A stretch of DNA of 64,000 nt, taken from contig CM051521.1 of the NCBI GenBank assembly GCA_028015205.1, positions 103,516,513 through 103,580,512 on the forward strand. Direction: 5' to 3'. Shown here one piece after another: positions 11,716-25,200 of the stretch. Below the pieces are notes generated by a model. That model was not told the origin of the DNA. It did no database searches and saw nothing but the letters and a program-made list of their open reading frames with translations. Position 1 is the first letter of the stretch. The number at the start of each line of letters is the position of its first letter. The translations under genes were made by a program, and so were the position numbers. This DNA comes from Mytilisepta virgata. Its lineage: Eukaryota; Mollusca; Bivalvia; Mytilida; Mytilidae.

Positions 11716-12064
11716 ATGATGGATGGATGGATGGAGTTATTGTTTAACGTACAGTAGCAATTATAACATAAATATCAGGTCGAGAACATGTTGATGTGAT
11801 ATGAATATGGACCCCGTCTTAAGCTTGTACTGACGACACGCTGAGCGTTACTAGCTCGTGAGGTTAAAGTCCACAGAAAGACATGTTATTCCACCGGACA
11901 CATTATTCTGAACCAACCAGCATTTGTTCTTGCTCCTAAATGCCACGTGCTTGGTGGAAAAACAGCAAATACCAATTTTAAAGTCTTTGGATTGACCAGA
12001 CCAAGGATCGAACCCGCGACCTTCCACACTCGAGCGAGCATGCTACCACGAGACCGAAGCGACG
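11716..12064 (-). mobile_element. tRNA-derived SINE with (ATCC)n tail
   Basis: On the minus strand the head (about 12064 down to 12003) looks like a tRNA. It has an A-box-like GTGGTAGCATGCTCG and a B box GGGTTCGATCCTT at tRNA spacing. A roughly 270-bp body follows, ending in four or five ATCC repeats (11716-11735 on +). This is the standard order of a tRNA-SINE. The body may belong to a widespread molluscan SINE superfamily, but I cannot name it from the sequence. Transcription would be by RNA polymerase III if it is still active. Confidence 0.75.
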
Positions 12065-13156
12065 GTTGAAATAAACATGTAATATATATATAATGAATTT
12101 TGATACCATTTCAAAACAGACAAATGGTTATTTTCATTTCTGCACATTAATGCAAGTCACCTTCCACAGACACCGTTTTGATTTAATATTCAACAGCAAA
12201 CTTATATCACTTACATTAAGGAACGCTTCCTTTTATAATTCATTTTTGACATCTTCAGTGAGGAAATGGAATTACTGGTCATCCAATATAAAAACATCGA
12301 GCTCATTACATAATTATTGTTTATAATAATTCTATATGTAATAAACAAAAAGAATTTGACACATATTTTTCCAACTTATGAAGTTCTCTCGCAGATAATA
12401 TGAGTAACAATTGGTAAAATCAAATAAGCAAACATAGAGAAAAGAGCATACATGCACAAACTATCTTGATAAATTTTACATATGATTGAGTATATTGCTA
12501 TTTGAACAAAACTAGTAATTACGATTTGAAAAGAAAAGTGAGGAAACATGCGAAGAATGTTTACCGGAGCTAAAAAGTATACTCATTCAAACAAAACTCG
12601 TTGAAGAACTTGAAAAGGTTTTTGAAAATAAATACATTTTCTTCAAACATATTTATTAAGGAGGTTCGAAAGAGTAAGCACTGATTAGACCGGTTTACTC
12701 TCTTGGACATGGCCACGAAAAACATGTTATACTAAACTCTGTCTAGGTTTAAGTGGTTTAAATTTATTAAATTAAAATTGAATTTCTTACAAGATTTTTA
12801 CTCAGTGTACCTGCAACAGTGTTGAATCCGTCCAACTATTATGAAACACTACAACTTTGGGTCGAAATATTTTATGTCTATATCTGAACATAGCTATGTT
12901 GCGGGATTTACATGTATTATATGTTTAAAATGTTGGTGAAAGAGAGAGAAAACCTGTCGACTGAAAATTTTTGAATTGTTTAAATGTGTGTTCAAGTACA
13001 TTGAGTCAAATTCTTCAACATTTCACATAATAATAACGTGAAACATCCGGTATCATTAAGTGCCCTTTTTTATACGGAAACAATTTAACAAATCATATGA
13101 TAGGATGATTTTGTCAATTGTTTTGTATTAATAACTTGGACATATTAAAACTAATA
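12065..13156. other. Region upstream of the receptor gene; no promoter motif resolved
   Basis: AT-rich sequence in front of exon 1. No TATA box or initiator can be singled out, since TATA-like strings are everywhere. The transcription start and any 5' untranslated exon are unknown. A 77-codon frame at 12093-12326 has no features. Confidence 0.4.
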
Positions 13157-13174
13157 ATGAAAGCACTGAGATGA
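13157..13174 (+). promoter_or_regulatory. Upstream mini-ORF overlapping the receptor start codon
   Basis: An ATG at 13157 opens a five-codon frame whose TGA (13172-13174) overlaps the main ATG (13171-13173) in an ATGA arrangement. If the transcript starts upstream of 13157, ribosomes would meet this ATG first and could re-initiate at the overlapping start. Overlaps of this type can lower translation (known). Its use here is an inference. Confidence 0.35.
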
Positions 13175-13231
13175 AAATATTAGTATTATTTATTACTGTG
13201 TCGCTAAAGACAATTGTTGCCGATGGAAAAG
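13171..13231 (+). CDS. Receptor exon 1: signal peptide
   Basis: Begins at ATG 13171 and encodes MKILVLFITVSLKTIVADGK. The short basic start, hydrophobic core and small residues before the likely cleavage after Ala17 or Gly19 are typical of a signal peptide. It ends AAAAG|GTAAGA, a strong donor, leaving one base (phase 1). I chose this start because the upstream ATG at 13157 stops after five codons and no other in-frame ATG precedes it. Confidence 0.75.
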
Positions 13232-16200
13232 GTAAGAACTGCTGCTAACTTGATTTCATTCTTTATTTATTTGAAGAGAATTGCCAATATCAATACATAT
13301 ATACATATTATATGATGATTTTAACATTTCCAGCAGTAACATTCAAAGTCTCACGCCTATGGTAATGGCATAATAAATGATGATTTTAACTTTAATCAGA
13401 CTTGTCTGACATGATTATTCATTGATTTATTACAGAAATTACCAGTATTTAGCAATATTCAAAAATAATAGAAATATTAAGGGTTCATTCCTTGTATTGC
13501 ACTTGGTAGATCTCCTGAGCTGAAATGTGGCTTCTTATTTCGGTATTTTTTGGTTATGAGTACTGTTATTTAAAATAAGTTTGGTTTTTGGTCTTCCAAA
13601 TGTTTCGGTTTTAATGCTGCTGATGAGAGGTAACTCCTTGAAATACATATTATAAATTTACTATATCTAATATAAGTATCTTTGGATTGTTATTTTGAAA
13701 CTCCTGGGACGATGCCTCTGCATGGTGGACCCTAGGTCCCCGAGGGTATTCGCCAACCCAGTTCATTCCTTGTATTGCACATGGTAGATCTCCTTAGCTG
13801 AAATGTGGCTTCCTATTTCGGTATTTTTTGTAATGAGTACTTCTTGTTTAAAATAAGTTTGTTTTTTGGTCTTCCAAATGTTTCGGTTTTAATGCTGCTG
13901 ATGAGAGGTAACTCCTTGAAATGCGTCGTATACAGCATAGTATAAATTTACTAAATCTAATATTAGTATTTTTGTATTGTTATTTTGAAACTCCTGGGAC
14001 GATGCCTCTGCATGGTGGACCCTAGATCCCCGAGGGTATTCGCCAACCCAGTCGTCAGACTTGTCTGACATGATTATTCATTGATTTATTACAGAAATTA
14101 CCAGTATTTAGCAATATTCAAAAATAATAGAAATACTAAGGGTTTATTCCTTGTATTGCACATGGTAGACCTCCTTAGCTGAAAAATAACAATCCAAAGA
14201 TACTAATATTAGATATATTTAGGTATTTTTTAATATGAGTACTTCTTGTTTTAAAATAAGTTTGGTTTTTGGTCTTCCAAATGTTTCGGTTTTACTGCTG
14301 CTGATGAGAGGTAACTGTTTGAAATGCGTCGTATGAATTTACTATATCTAATATTAGTATCTTTGGATTGTTATTTTATTTTACAACTCAACGCGTTTCC
14401 AAAAATCACATGGCGTGTACACAATACTGATGGTACATAATAGGTTAGTCCAAATAATTAATCGGCCTTGGAAAATTTTTACTTTGACGTATATTCCATC
14501 GATGAGGGATCCAAAAAAAAAATCTAAAATAATTATACCTTTGAGACGCCATGATTATCTGGACTATTAGATAAATAATAGGTCCCGCTGTGTACAATGA
14601 ACATTTACAGTATGTTAGTGTGTCATTTAAATACAAAAAAATATCACAGGCTGAACACCTACATATACGGTGTGTCTGGTCTTCACTGTCGTGTACATGA
14701 TAAACACTCAGAATGGAATGGTTGTCCCCCGGATTGTCATCTAAGTATTAAAAGATTAAAGTCCAAAGGAAAGGACAAAGCTTAAGAAACAAACAAAGAC
14801 TTAATGACAATACAAATTGTCGAAGAAAAAACACATTAAGACTAACACCACTGTGCATCCCCTTACAGCAGATATATATTGCTCTTTTCTGGTACCTATT
14901 GAAATAGTATACGTGTAGGTGTACTGTAAATGGCAACAGGCTGCAATTAACGGTACACTATCGGCAATTTACGATACACTTCTATTGTTGAGATACTGCA
15001 TTGGTTACCAGTAAATAGCAATATCTGGTGTATGGGGATAAACAATGAACACGCATCCATACAAATCAGCTGCACCAGCAAAGTATGAGTCTTCTCCTCC
15101 TTAAAGACATCCGCCGAGATTGTCGCATAAAATTGAAACTGTGCTATCAGTGATATAGGTGTTTGTTCGCAATCTCCCTCTTAATAATTTTTCTTTACTC
15201 TGCAGCATCAGTATTGTTAACAGACCCACTTTTTTACCTATCAAATATCGACTCTCTTACCCCTCCCGCGAGAACCGCGGGTTCCTTCTAGTAGTGTAAA
15301 AAAATGTTTTAAAATGTTTCATCTGTTGATAGATCAAATAATGATTAACTGTCATAATCATGTCAATCGACTTTAAATACATATCAGGAATTAAACTGAT
15401 ATTTGAACTTTGAACTTTTATTTTACGTTCAGAAGATTTCAGACACCATAATTGAAGTCAACCAATAACGCTATTTTCTAAATGGCAGATATTTTCTATT
15501 GTATTTATTTGATTTTATGGTGCGTTTTATAAATGATTTTTTTCTGCAATACATACACACAAATACATTATAAACAGACAAGTAAAATATATAAATGTTA
15601 CTATAAAAAAAATTGGAACATGTATAACCTTTCCATGAGGTCCCCGGGATGAGGTCACACTCAAGATACATGTGCATTTGTAATAATCCACTCTAAAATT
15701 TTAATAATGCATGTACCACAATGACTTCTACCAAATACATGAAATATTTGTTTTTAACAAATTATAATGATTTCAAGCTGACTGTAATTCAATATTCAAT
15801 TTATAGATAATTTGATAAAAACTACATTTAGGAAATCATCGCCCACTTATTGATTTAGATTGTATATCCCATTACTACACATGTACTATTCGAGTTCATC
15901 ACGCGTCAAACGTCCTGTTTATCTTGTGATAAACTGTCATATAAATAAAGTTATGAATATATAAGTGTATTTATCTACAAACCGTCTATAATTGGGAGAT
16001 TTAGAGAGATACTTTTCTATGATTTATTTTTTTGGGCAATTTCATAAGTCTTTGGTATGCTGCCCATCCCAAGTCATATTAACTAAATGTCGATAATGTG
16101 TCCGTTAATCACAGATGCACTGTTCTTATGAAAATATAATTGCCATCTACTATGTGGAGGGGGATTCTATTCGAGGATTATTTCAAATACATGTATATAA

Positions 16201-19200
16201 AATGAAATGTTGCATCCTTCTTCTATCCCATGAATAATAAGTGATTAACAATACAACATTCAGTTTCTCGGATATGGACCTAAAAGCTAAGATAAGCATG
16301 GGATGTACGTCATGATGACTCAAATGCTACCCATGTAACTATACTAGTCAACAAAAGTAACGACACACGAGTTCGGAACCAAATATCTTGGTAATTCCTT
16401 AAAAAAAAACTTAAGTATGAGGGCAACAGTGGTTTGCTACTTCATTTCATGATCTAATGCTGTCTCATTTTGAAATTTGGAAAAACTTTAAATGGTGGAA
16501 AATGGAAATTTCCAAAAGACGGTTAAATTAAATTTGCGGAAAATCGAGAAGAACATCGACACACATTTATTTAAATTGAAATCCAGTGGCTGAAATCAGT
16601 AGAAAAACACAAATCTTTTGTCACACAGACATTATGCTTTAAAAAACTGGGTAAAAAGACTGATATTTTAATGTGATTTTTGAAAATTTAAAAATTGAAA
16701 CTTTTTGCTCAAAATCCACGCGTTTGATGAGAAAACAACCTACTATGAAAATAAGACTTGTGGGTCTATTTTTCTGCTTAGTACAGGTATTTGAAATTAT
16801 GAATATATGAAAATTGCATTACCCTGTATCGTTTCTTTTGTTGACTAGTCTATATTATGACGATTGTAGTTGTGAAATATCACTGATCTACCAATACTGG
16901 TTTTTCAATGAAAACAAAATGCCAAACATTTATGCAAAGTAATTTTATCCTAAAATGTAGGTCATAGTGACTCAAATGTGTATTATAGAAAATGAATGTA
17001 GCTGTGAAATATCATTGATATGATAACAACGGCTTTTTTTCAAATAGACCTAATGTAAAACTTTAAACAATTTGATTTACAAAAAGGCTTTTGATTTAAA
17101 GATAAAATAACAATCACTTACCTTATTGGGTTTTTATAGTGTTGGACTGTATTTGAAGGATAACACTACAAGTTTAAACTAGACTGAGGCAGTCGGGAAT
17201 GACAGCTATCCCCGCACTCCCCACACGTTGTATCCCTGTACACCTTTATCAGAATCGTACCTTTGAATACAGGCACAAATTTTGAAAAAGTTAAAATTCT
17301 AAAACCTTATTGCACATCTGCATACACTGTATGACAATACTGTATACAAATAAAATGTATAAAATGAAAGGAAATTTTCAGTCACCAGCTTATAATTCAC
17401 AAATTTTTGAAAATCAAAATTCTTAAACCTTATTGCGCATCTACATACAGTAGGTCAGAATCTTAAATTCCCAATTTTCAAAATTCAACCTCTATAGGCT
17501 CCTGAGTTCTGAAAATCAAATTCTTAAACCTTATTGCGCATCTACATACTGTATATGATAATTCTGTATGGAAATACAATGTATGAGAGTCAAAAATGCA
17601 AGAGGAGTTTACGTCACAAGCTTCAATTCCTAATTTTCAAAATTTGACCCCTGTGTACCCCAATTTTTGAAAATCAAAATTCTAAAACCTTATTGCACAT
17701 CTACATACAGAATATGAAAATACTGTATATAATTCAAATGCATGAAATGAAGAATGAAAGAGTAGTTTAGATCACAAGCTTAAATTCACAATTTTCGAAA
17801 ATTGACCCCTGTGGGCCCCAATTTTTGAAAGTAAAAATTCAAAAACCTTATTTTGCATCTACATACAGTATGTGACAATGCTGTATAGAAATTAAATCCA
17901 TGAGGTTAAAAGGTAAAATTGAACGAGGAGTTTAGGTCACAAGAAAGTGGGACGGACGGACGGACAGACGGACAGACAGACGGACGGGGGCGATAACAAT
18001 ATCCCCGAACTTCTTCGAATTGCGGGGATAAAACAACATTCTATGCAAAAGCGTAATAAGACCTGATTTGCATACTGATACTCAATGAATGTTAAAGAAT
18101 ATAACTACCAATACGCTTATCTCAAGCATTCAAAAATTGTTCAGTCATATGCTCATGACGAGTTCATAAAAATGCTCAGTAGTATGCTTACCTCAAGCTC
18201 CCCAAAAATGCAAGATAATATCCTCATGGTAAGCTCTGAGAAATTATTCAGGAATATGCTTCAAGCTCTGTATCGTTGCTTACTAATATTCTACTTTAAA
18301 GCTATCAAAAAAGTTCTGTTTCTCAATGATATGCTAAAATATTATATGTTTACTATACACAGTGCTTAATTATGCTAAGTTAGTTCAAGATCGTATGATT
18401 TATCTGAAATTATAAATTGGAGCAAGTGCTATAAAACAGCTCAAATTTCCAGAAGTTTCTCAGTATATCTGCTGGATAATGTTGATATTTTAAGAAGCAC
18501 ATCTAGTAGACAAAAGCATCACCCACTCAAGAAAGTAATATTACACTTCGCGCCAATGAAATGAATATTACATCATAGACTTCAAGATTAAGACTAAAAA
18601 CCAATCATATGTTATCTCAACTGCGTTTATTGCAATTATTTTTAATCATGAATATTAATTGTCAATGTATAAAAAACAAGCTTCACAATACATCCTTCAA
18701 TGAGTGACAAATTACGGAAACAGTATATAGTCTGCGCCTTTAGTCACTAGGAAGAAGCCCGAGCCTAATGCAATCTCCTTTGGGCAAGTAAAAATTATCA
18801 TATTTGTTCAATTTGGTGGACGTGTTTTCCAACAGACAATTGGCATTCGTATGGGTACTAATTGTGCGCCACTACTGGCCGACTTGTTCCTTTACTCATA
18901 TGAGGCAGACTTCCGTGACGGGCTTCTTAAGGAAAAACAGAAGAAGTTATCCCGTACCTTTAATTTCAGCTTCCGCTACATAGATGATGTTTTATCACTC
19001 AACAATTCACGTTTTGGGAATTTCTTACATCTCATCTATCCCAATGAGCCCGAAATTAAGGATACCACAGACACTGCCAAGTCTGCATCTTATTTTGACC
19101 TTCACCTCGAAATTGACACCAGAGGAAGGTTGAATACAAAACTTTACGACAAACGGGATGACTTTGACTTTCCAATCGTCAATTTTCCATTTTTGAGCGG

Positions 19201-22200
19201 CAATATTCCAGTATATATGGGGTATATATTTCACAACTCATAGTTATTCCAGAGCTTGTGACATATACATTGACTTCCTGGACCGAGCCCGGCTCCTGAC
19301 AGAAAGGTTGCTCAGACAGGGGTACGTTACTGCTAAGCTGAAGTCATCCTTATTAAAGTTTTATGGGCGTCATCATGACTTGGTTGACAGGTATGAAAAA
19401 ACCGTTTCCGAATTGAAAATGGACCTGTTCCATTGATATTATACCTTCCTCATACCGGATTTGACATGGGCAGCATGGCGGGTGTCCTGCAGGAAGCTGA
19501 GACTGCTTACTCTTCCGGAGCACCTGAGTCTACCCCCGGTTTTTTGGTGGGGTCCATGTTGTTCATACGTTTTTAGTTTTTAATTGTAGTGCATGTATTG
19601 TTTTGGTCTTGTTCGTTGTTCTCCGGATTTTGTCAGTTTTTACGATTTTTCTCTCCTTCGAATATCCCTTTGGTATTTCTTGACATTACCTATCACTAAC
19701 CTAGCTTACTGTTCTAGTAAAAACATATCCTATTTAAAAAAAATCTAATTCTTTTACTCTAGTAATCTGCTGAGTTGCACTCAAACTATGCCGAAGGTCT
19801 GATGCATGAAAAGGTTTTTGGTAAAGGCATGAGTACAAACTAGGGTACATACATGTAGTGCAAAAATATATTGATAATGTAATTGGATTATCATTAAAAA
19901 CAAGTTGTACAAAATTTACCTTTAAATAATGAGAAAAAGGCCACTGTTAAAAAGTATATAAAAATTCAAATGATTGGAAAGGAGTATGCCACTTTTCCCT
20001 GTATTTGTTTCACTCATAACTATCGACTTTTTAATCTTAAATATCGACCTACTTTTCTGGTAAACGATTTTATGCAATGCATTTTTAAGTTAAAAAACAA
20101 TATTTATGCTCAATTATAAATAATTTCGAGTTTTCTACCCACAAAGGTCGATATAATTTACTTGGGTCAATTTATATCAATCTTTGGAAAATTGCCACTT
20201 TTCTGAATGTCATTCACGTTTCCCAAAGCGATATTCTTAAAAAAACCTTTATAGTAACTTATTTGTTAACTATTATTAGCAAGTCTTTAGAGACGCATGC
20301 CAGGCTATGACCTCAGAAATTTTAAAGGTTTTAGGCGATTTTTTAAAAATGACTCTAGAATTGAAATAAATGTCGGGAAAATGGTCTTACATTGTACTTC
20401 TTTTCCAGATAGAAAATGAGATTAGAGAGGGGTTGCTTTTGACATAAAAAAAAACTGTGTGTATGTGACGTTTTCAGAACATACTCAGAATAATTAATTC
20501 AATATACTAGAGGTAAATACACAAAGGTCTCTGCTCCGTTGGTTATAAGCTCATGCCACAGTGACTAATCCACATTGGTTTCGGCCTTCTTGCTTGAATA
20601 TGAATTAATTATGGAAATGTACTAAACAAAACTCATCTTGTTCAATATACCTGTTCAGTAAAGGAGATTAGGTATCTGGGTTTCTTTGATATATGAGCAA
20701 TGAAAGCGGGTAAACAGCATGGAAATATAAACATGAAACCTACCTGAAAAGAACAGGATATTCCGTCAGCGATTTCAGTACACAAAGACCAATACTAACA
20801 TTCTAAAAAAATTCAAATGTAATCGCGAGTAGTTTTCTTTTAACGAAATCTGGACGTACTTTAAGATGTATTCAACACCTAGTGATTAATTTTTTGTAAC
20901 GTCTCTATTACGGTTGCAATGGTAAAATAGTGTTGAATGTATTCAACGTTGTTTCTGGTACAATTCAAAACCTGAAATATATTAAATTGTAATTAAATAG
21001 GTGCTTATTTACCCGTCATGTGGACGGTAAATGGTTTAGTGCTTACTAGTTTCAAACTCCAAAGTAATGTTTTAAACTACATGTATGTAATGCATTTCCG
21101 CTTGTACATGCATATTGTTGTTTGCTTTTGTCTTGGTAGTATTTATGCGAGTGCCTTACGAAATCGCTTGTCTGTAGATATTGGTCTTATTGAATTCGCC
21201 TCTTTTTTCCAATATTCAAAGCTTTTATGCTATAGTTAAAAACAGTAATCACAATTAAAACGTTTCCTGTTTTATCCCCCTCCCCCCCCCGGACATTTAG
21301 GAGACATGAAGGTACCTAAAAGAAAATTAAAAAAAAACATATTTAAAGTCCATATACTAACAAATCCTGAAAGCTTACTTCAGTTGTGTTTGGGAAAAAG
21401 AATGATTCTGAAAGTCAGTGGCCTATTGCTACGGTGGGGCCCCTGACAACGACGGGTTTTTAATGGCGATCTGTACTGTATTCTATTCCGCTATTTCATC
21501 AGCAGTATAAAAATATCTTATTTTACAGTGTACACAGATGAAGATCTGTACATCACAAACACTACTTTCTCATACAACAACATACCAGATGACTGTAACG
21601 TGTTTGGAGCTGATTTCAGTAGAGAGGTTCCAATCAGCAATACAAGTCTAAACATAACTGATACCAGGACATTTTGGATTGGAGCAACTGTTGGCTTCAA
21701 AAGAAATATAAATCCAATAGGTTAAATTTTACTTAATCATAAGACTAAACATTTCTCATCTTCACTTATTTGTAAACCAGAAGGCGCATAAGAGTAATTA
21801 TGCTTCGCAGCTTTTTTTTAGTACAAAGGTCGATAACATGATAATAATCTCCTTGTCTAATACCAAATGTGGGGAAAGTGATCATGCACGGATTTGAAGC
21901 ACAGATAAAGAGGTAACTCGGTGTTTTCTTGCAGATGTCTTCAAATGATTACTTATTGGAACAAAACAAAAATTTGAGCGGAAAACTGGCTATACATTTT
22001 GAACAGGAAGACGTTCAACCAATTATTCATGTTGTCCTGCAATTCACTAAACGCACCGACCCTATCTTGAAAAAAGTTGTCAAAAATGAGGACAATAATA
22101 CATAAGGAGCAAACCAAAATCCGCACAAGCACAGCAAATAAAGACTGAAAACTGAAAAACAATGAACAACACGAACTCCTATAAAACCAGGCGTGAACTC

Positions 22201-25200
22201 AGGTGCTCCGGAAGCCAAAATCTTAAATCTCCGGCTATGTCTTACCTGTAGCACTTTGTGCCTCCGTTGGTATTATCTCTACTTCTTTAGTATTGAGTTA
22301 CCAAACGACAGACACCATGTGATACCTTTACGACGGCTAATACGCAAGTGGTGCTATCGTAGTTTACCTCAACTAAGGTTCAAATAAAAACTCAAACACA
22401 AATTCATATTTGCCGACACCTCATCGCACGTGATAGACTGACAAAGAAAGGAAGATAGTTACAGTACCAGTACTTTAGAAATGTGTGGCCTCTTCTGATC
22501 AGAGTCAACTATGTATACGTCCTTGCTGGAGTCTGACTGTCACCTTCGTTGCTTCTTCAAGCACCTATCGGTAGCGTCTGTGTTAGTATTAATTATAACG
22601 GTAATCTGTGCAATCGTAGCTCCGCCTGATCCAAACGAATGAAGACCAATATTGTAACTTGGACAAACTTTCCTAATTGTTTTGAGAATCGACCCTCTAT
22701 CCGTCGTGTAGTTAAGGTTTTTATGTTTAAATATTAGGTTGCATGCATCATGAGATGTCCAAACGGGCCTAAATAAATAATACGGGTTGTGACAATTATC
22801 AGAAAATCCTGCTATACGCACAAGCAGAGGTAGAACACATTGAAAATATAATTTCGTTACTTTGTCTATATTGGTCAGTTTTACTCTTTTGTATGTTCAA
22901 CACAAAATGACTATTATGTACAACGACATCTCAAAATATCATCTAACCTCATCAAATTCGGAGAGTCAAGGATATATATAGCCCCTCATTCCACAGGAAG
23001 CACCCACAATGTGGATTCACAAATTCATTATGCAACCAAAAGACCCAATGAAGAACCTTTTCAACACCACAATCCTAAGGATACCACCATTTACCCTCGG
23101 TCTGATTTTAGACCTAGCACAGAACACCTATTTGTTTTAATACCATAAAGAGAGAGCTTTTATTGGTGTATCAAAACTCACTAAAAGCATACAAGGAAGT
23201 AAAGAAAGAAAAGAGAAAGACCTGTACAAGGGCATTAGAAGAAGCCATGATCATTAGTACGACATCTGACACCAATAAAACTGTGTCTTTAGAGAGGACA
23301 GAAGAAATTGTCAAGAAGATATCCAAAGTTTATAGTTCGAAAGTAAAAGACATAAATAGTTTAATAACAAATAGCGAGATAAGCCCCAAACTCGGCTTTT
23401 AATTGCTATCATGTTGATTGTTATTTTCAAAATAACAATCCAAAGATACTAATATTAGATATAGCAAATTTATATTATGCTGTATACGACGCATTTCAAG
23501 GAGTTACCTCTCATCAGCAGCATTAAAACCGAAACATTTGGAAGACCAAATACCAAACTTATATTAAACAAGAAGTACTCAACCAAAAATACCGAAATAG
23601 GAAGCCAAATGTGAGCTAAGGAGATCAACCATGTGCAATACAATGAACCCTTAGTAATTCTATTATTTTTGAATTTTGCTAAATACTGGTAATTTCTGTA
23701 ACAAATCAATGAATAATCATGTCCTGTTCTCTAGAAGTACGAGTCCTGAAAATCAAACTACAGCTGACATTTTGTACCTCCTTACTGCAAGTATAGAATC
23801 CAAGAAAACAAAAAATGGCGGCCCGAGATTTTTTATGAAAATAAGAGTCTTCAGACACAGCTGATTAGATCTACATGTGTTCCAGGGACGCATGAGTTTG
23901 AAGGATGACGCGTCCAGTCCAATTTTAGCGCGTCCAGATGCATGTACGCGCCTTAGCGATAACCCTGTATAGATAATGCTCTATTGCAGCAAAGCAAAGA
24001 GATCTTCAGTGCCTTTGAACGGAAGGGTCCCTAGTAAAGCTGTCACAATGAAGACAGATGTTAAGTTTAAATCCAAAAGCAATAATTAAACGATTAATCC
24101 TTGACCTCAGACATGTAAACAATTTTCTGTTACCTGAATAGTTCAAACACTAAGGGCCGTATTCATAAAGGTGGTTTAATGTAAATCTCGTTTAAGCTTA
24201 GACCTGGTTTAGTTAAACCAGGAAACTAAGTTTAAATTAAACTCTATTCATGAAAGAAATTTAATCCTAGTTTAGGTAAACTTAGTTTAAAATTAAATAA
24301 ACTTGGTTAATTTTTTAAAACTAAGTTTAAATTTAAACTATGATTACGAAAATAAAAACAACTGGCTCCGAACCGCATTTCATTGTGACGTTCTGTTTAT
24401 GACATGATTAAACACATCTTGACACTAAATTCAAAGCTGCTAGTAAATGCTGTAATGAAATGCTAATCAGTGTAATTCGAGTGAACGTAACAGTGTTATT
24501 TCAAATTAAATCTTGAAACTGAATGCCAATTATAAGAAACAAGAGGCTCTCAAGAGCCTGTATCGCTCACATGGATTTATCTTGTCCACCTTGAGCAGGA
24601 CTAAAATTTAAGTGTAGCAGTCGATGTGTCTAGTTTTCTCATAGGGTCCTATGTTAGACCAAGTTTTGTTGTGGTGTTGGGGTCATCGGACATAATTCTG
24701 AAAGAGAACAATCTAAGGACCACTGCTGCCAAGCATGGTTCCAATTGGTCAAGTGGTTTCAGACAATAACATTTTTTTAAAAAAAAATTTTCCCATAAGG
24801 TCCTATGTTAAACTGATGTGGCAGCCATCTTGGTCGACAGTCTGGGTATTCGGACACATTTCTGAAACAGAACGATGTAAGGAACATTGCTTCCAAGTCT
24901 GGTTACAATTGTCCCCTGTGGATTCAGACAAGAAGATTTTTAAATGAATTTTCCCAAAGGATCCTATGTTAAACTAAGTTCAACTATGGTGGCCAACTTG
25001 GTTGACTGTCCGGGTCATCGGACATACTACTTAAAGAGGACCATCTAAGGACCATTGCTGGCAACTCTGGTTCCAATTGGTCAAGTGGTTCCAGACAAGG
25101 AGATTTTTCAAAGAATTTTCCCATAAGGCCCTATGTTAAACTAAATTCGGGTGTGGCAGCCATATTGGTTGACAGTCCGGATCATCACATACATTTCTTA

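Noticed and set aside
12003..12064. Possible tRNA gene on the minus strand
   Set aside because: A and B boxes are present, but a cloverleaf with paired acceptor stem is not evident and a SINE body with (ATCC)n tail follows.
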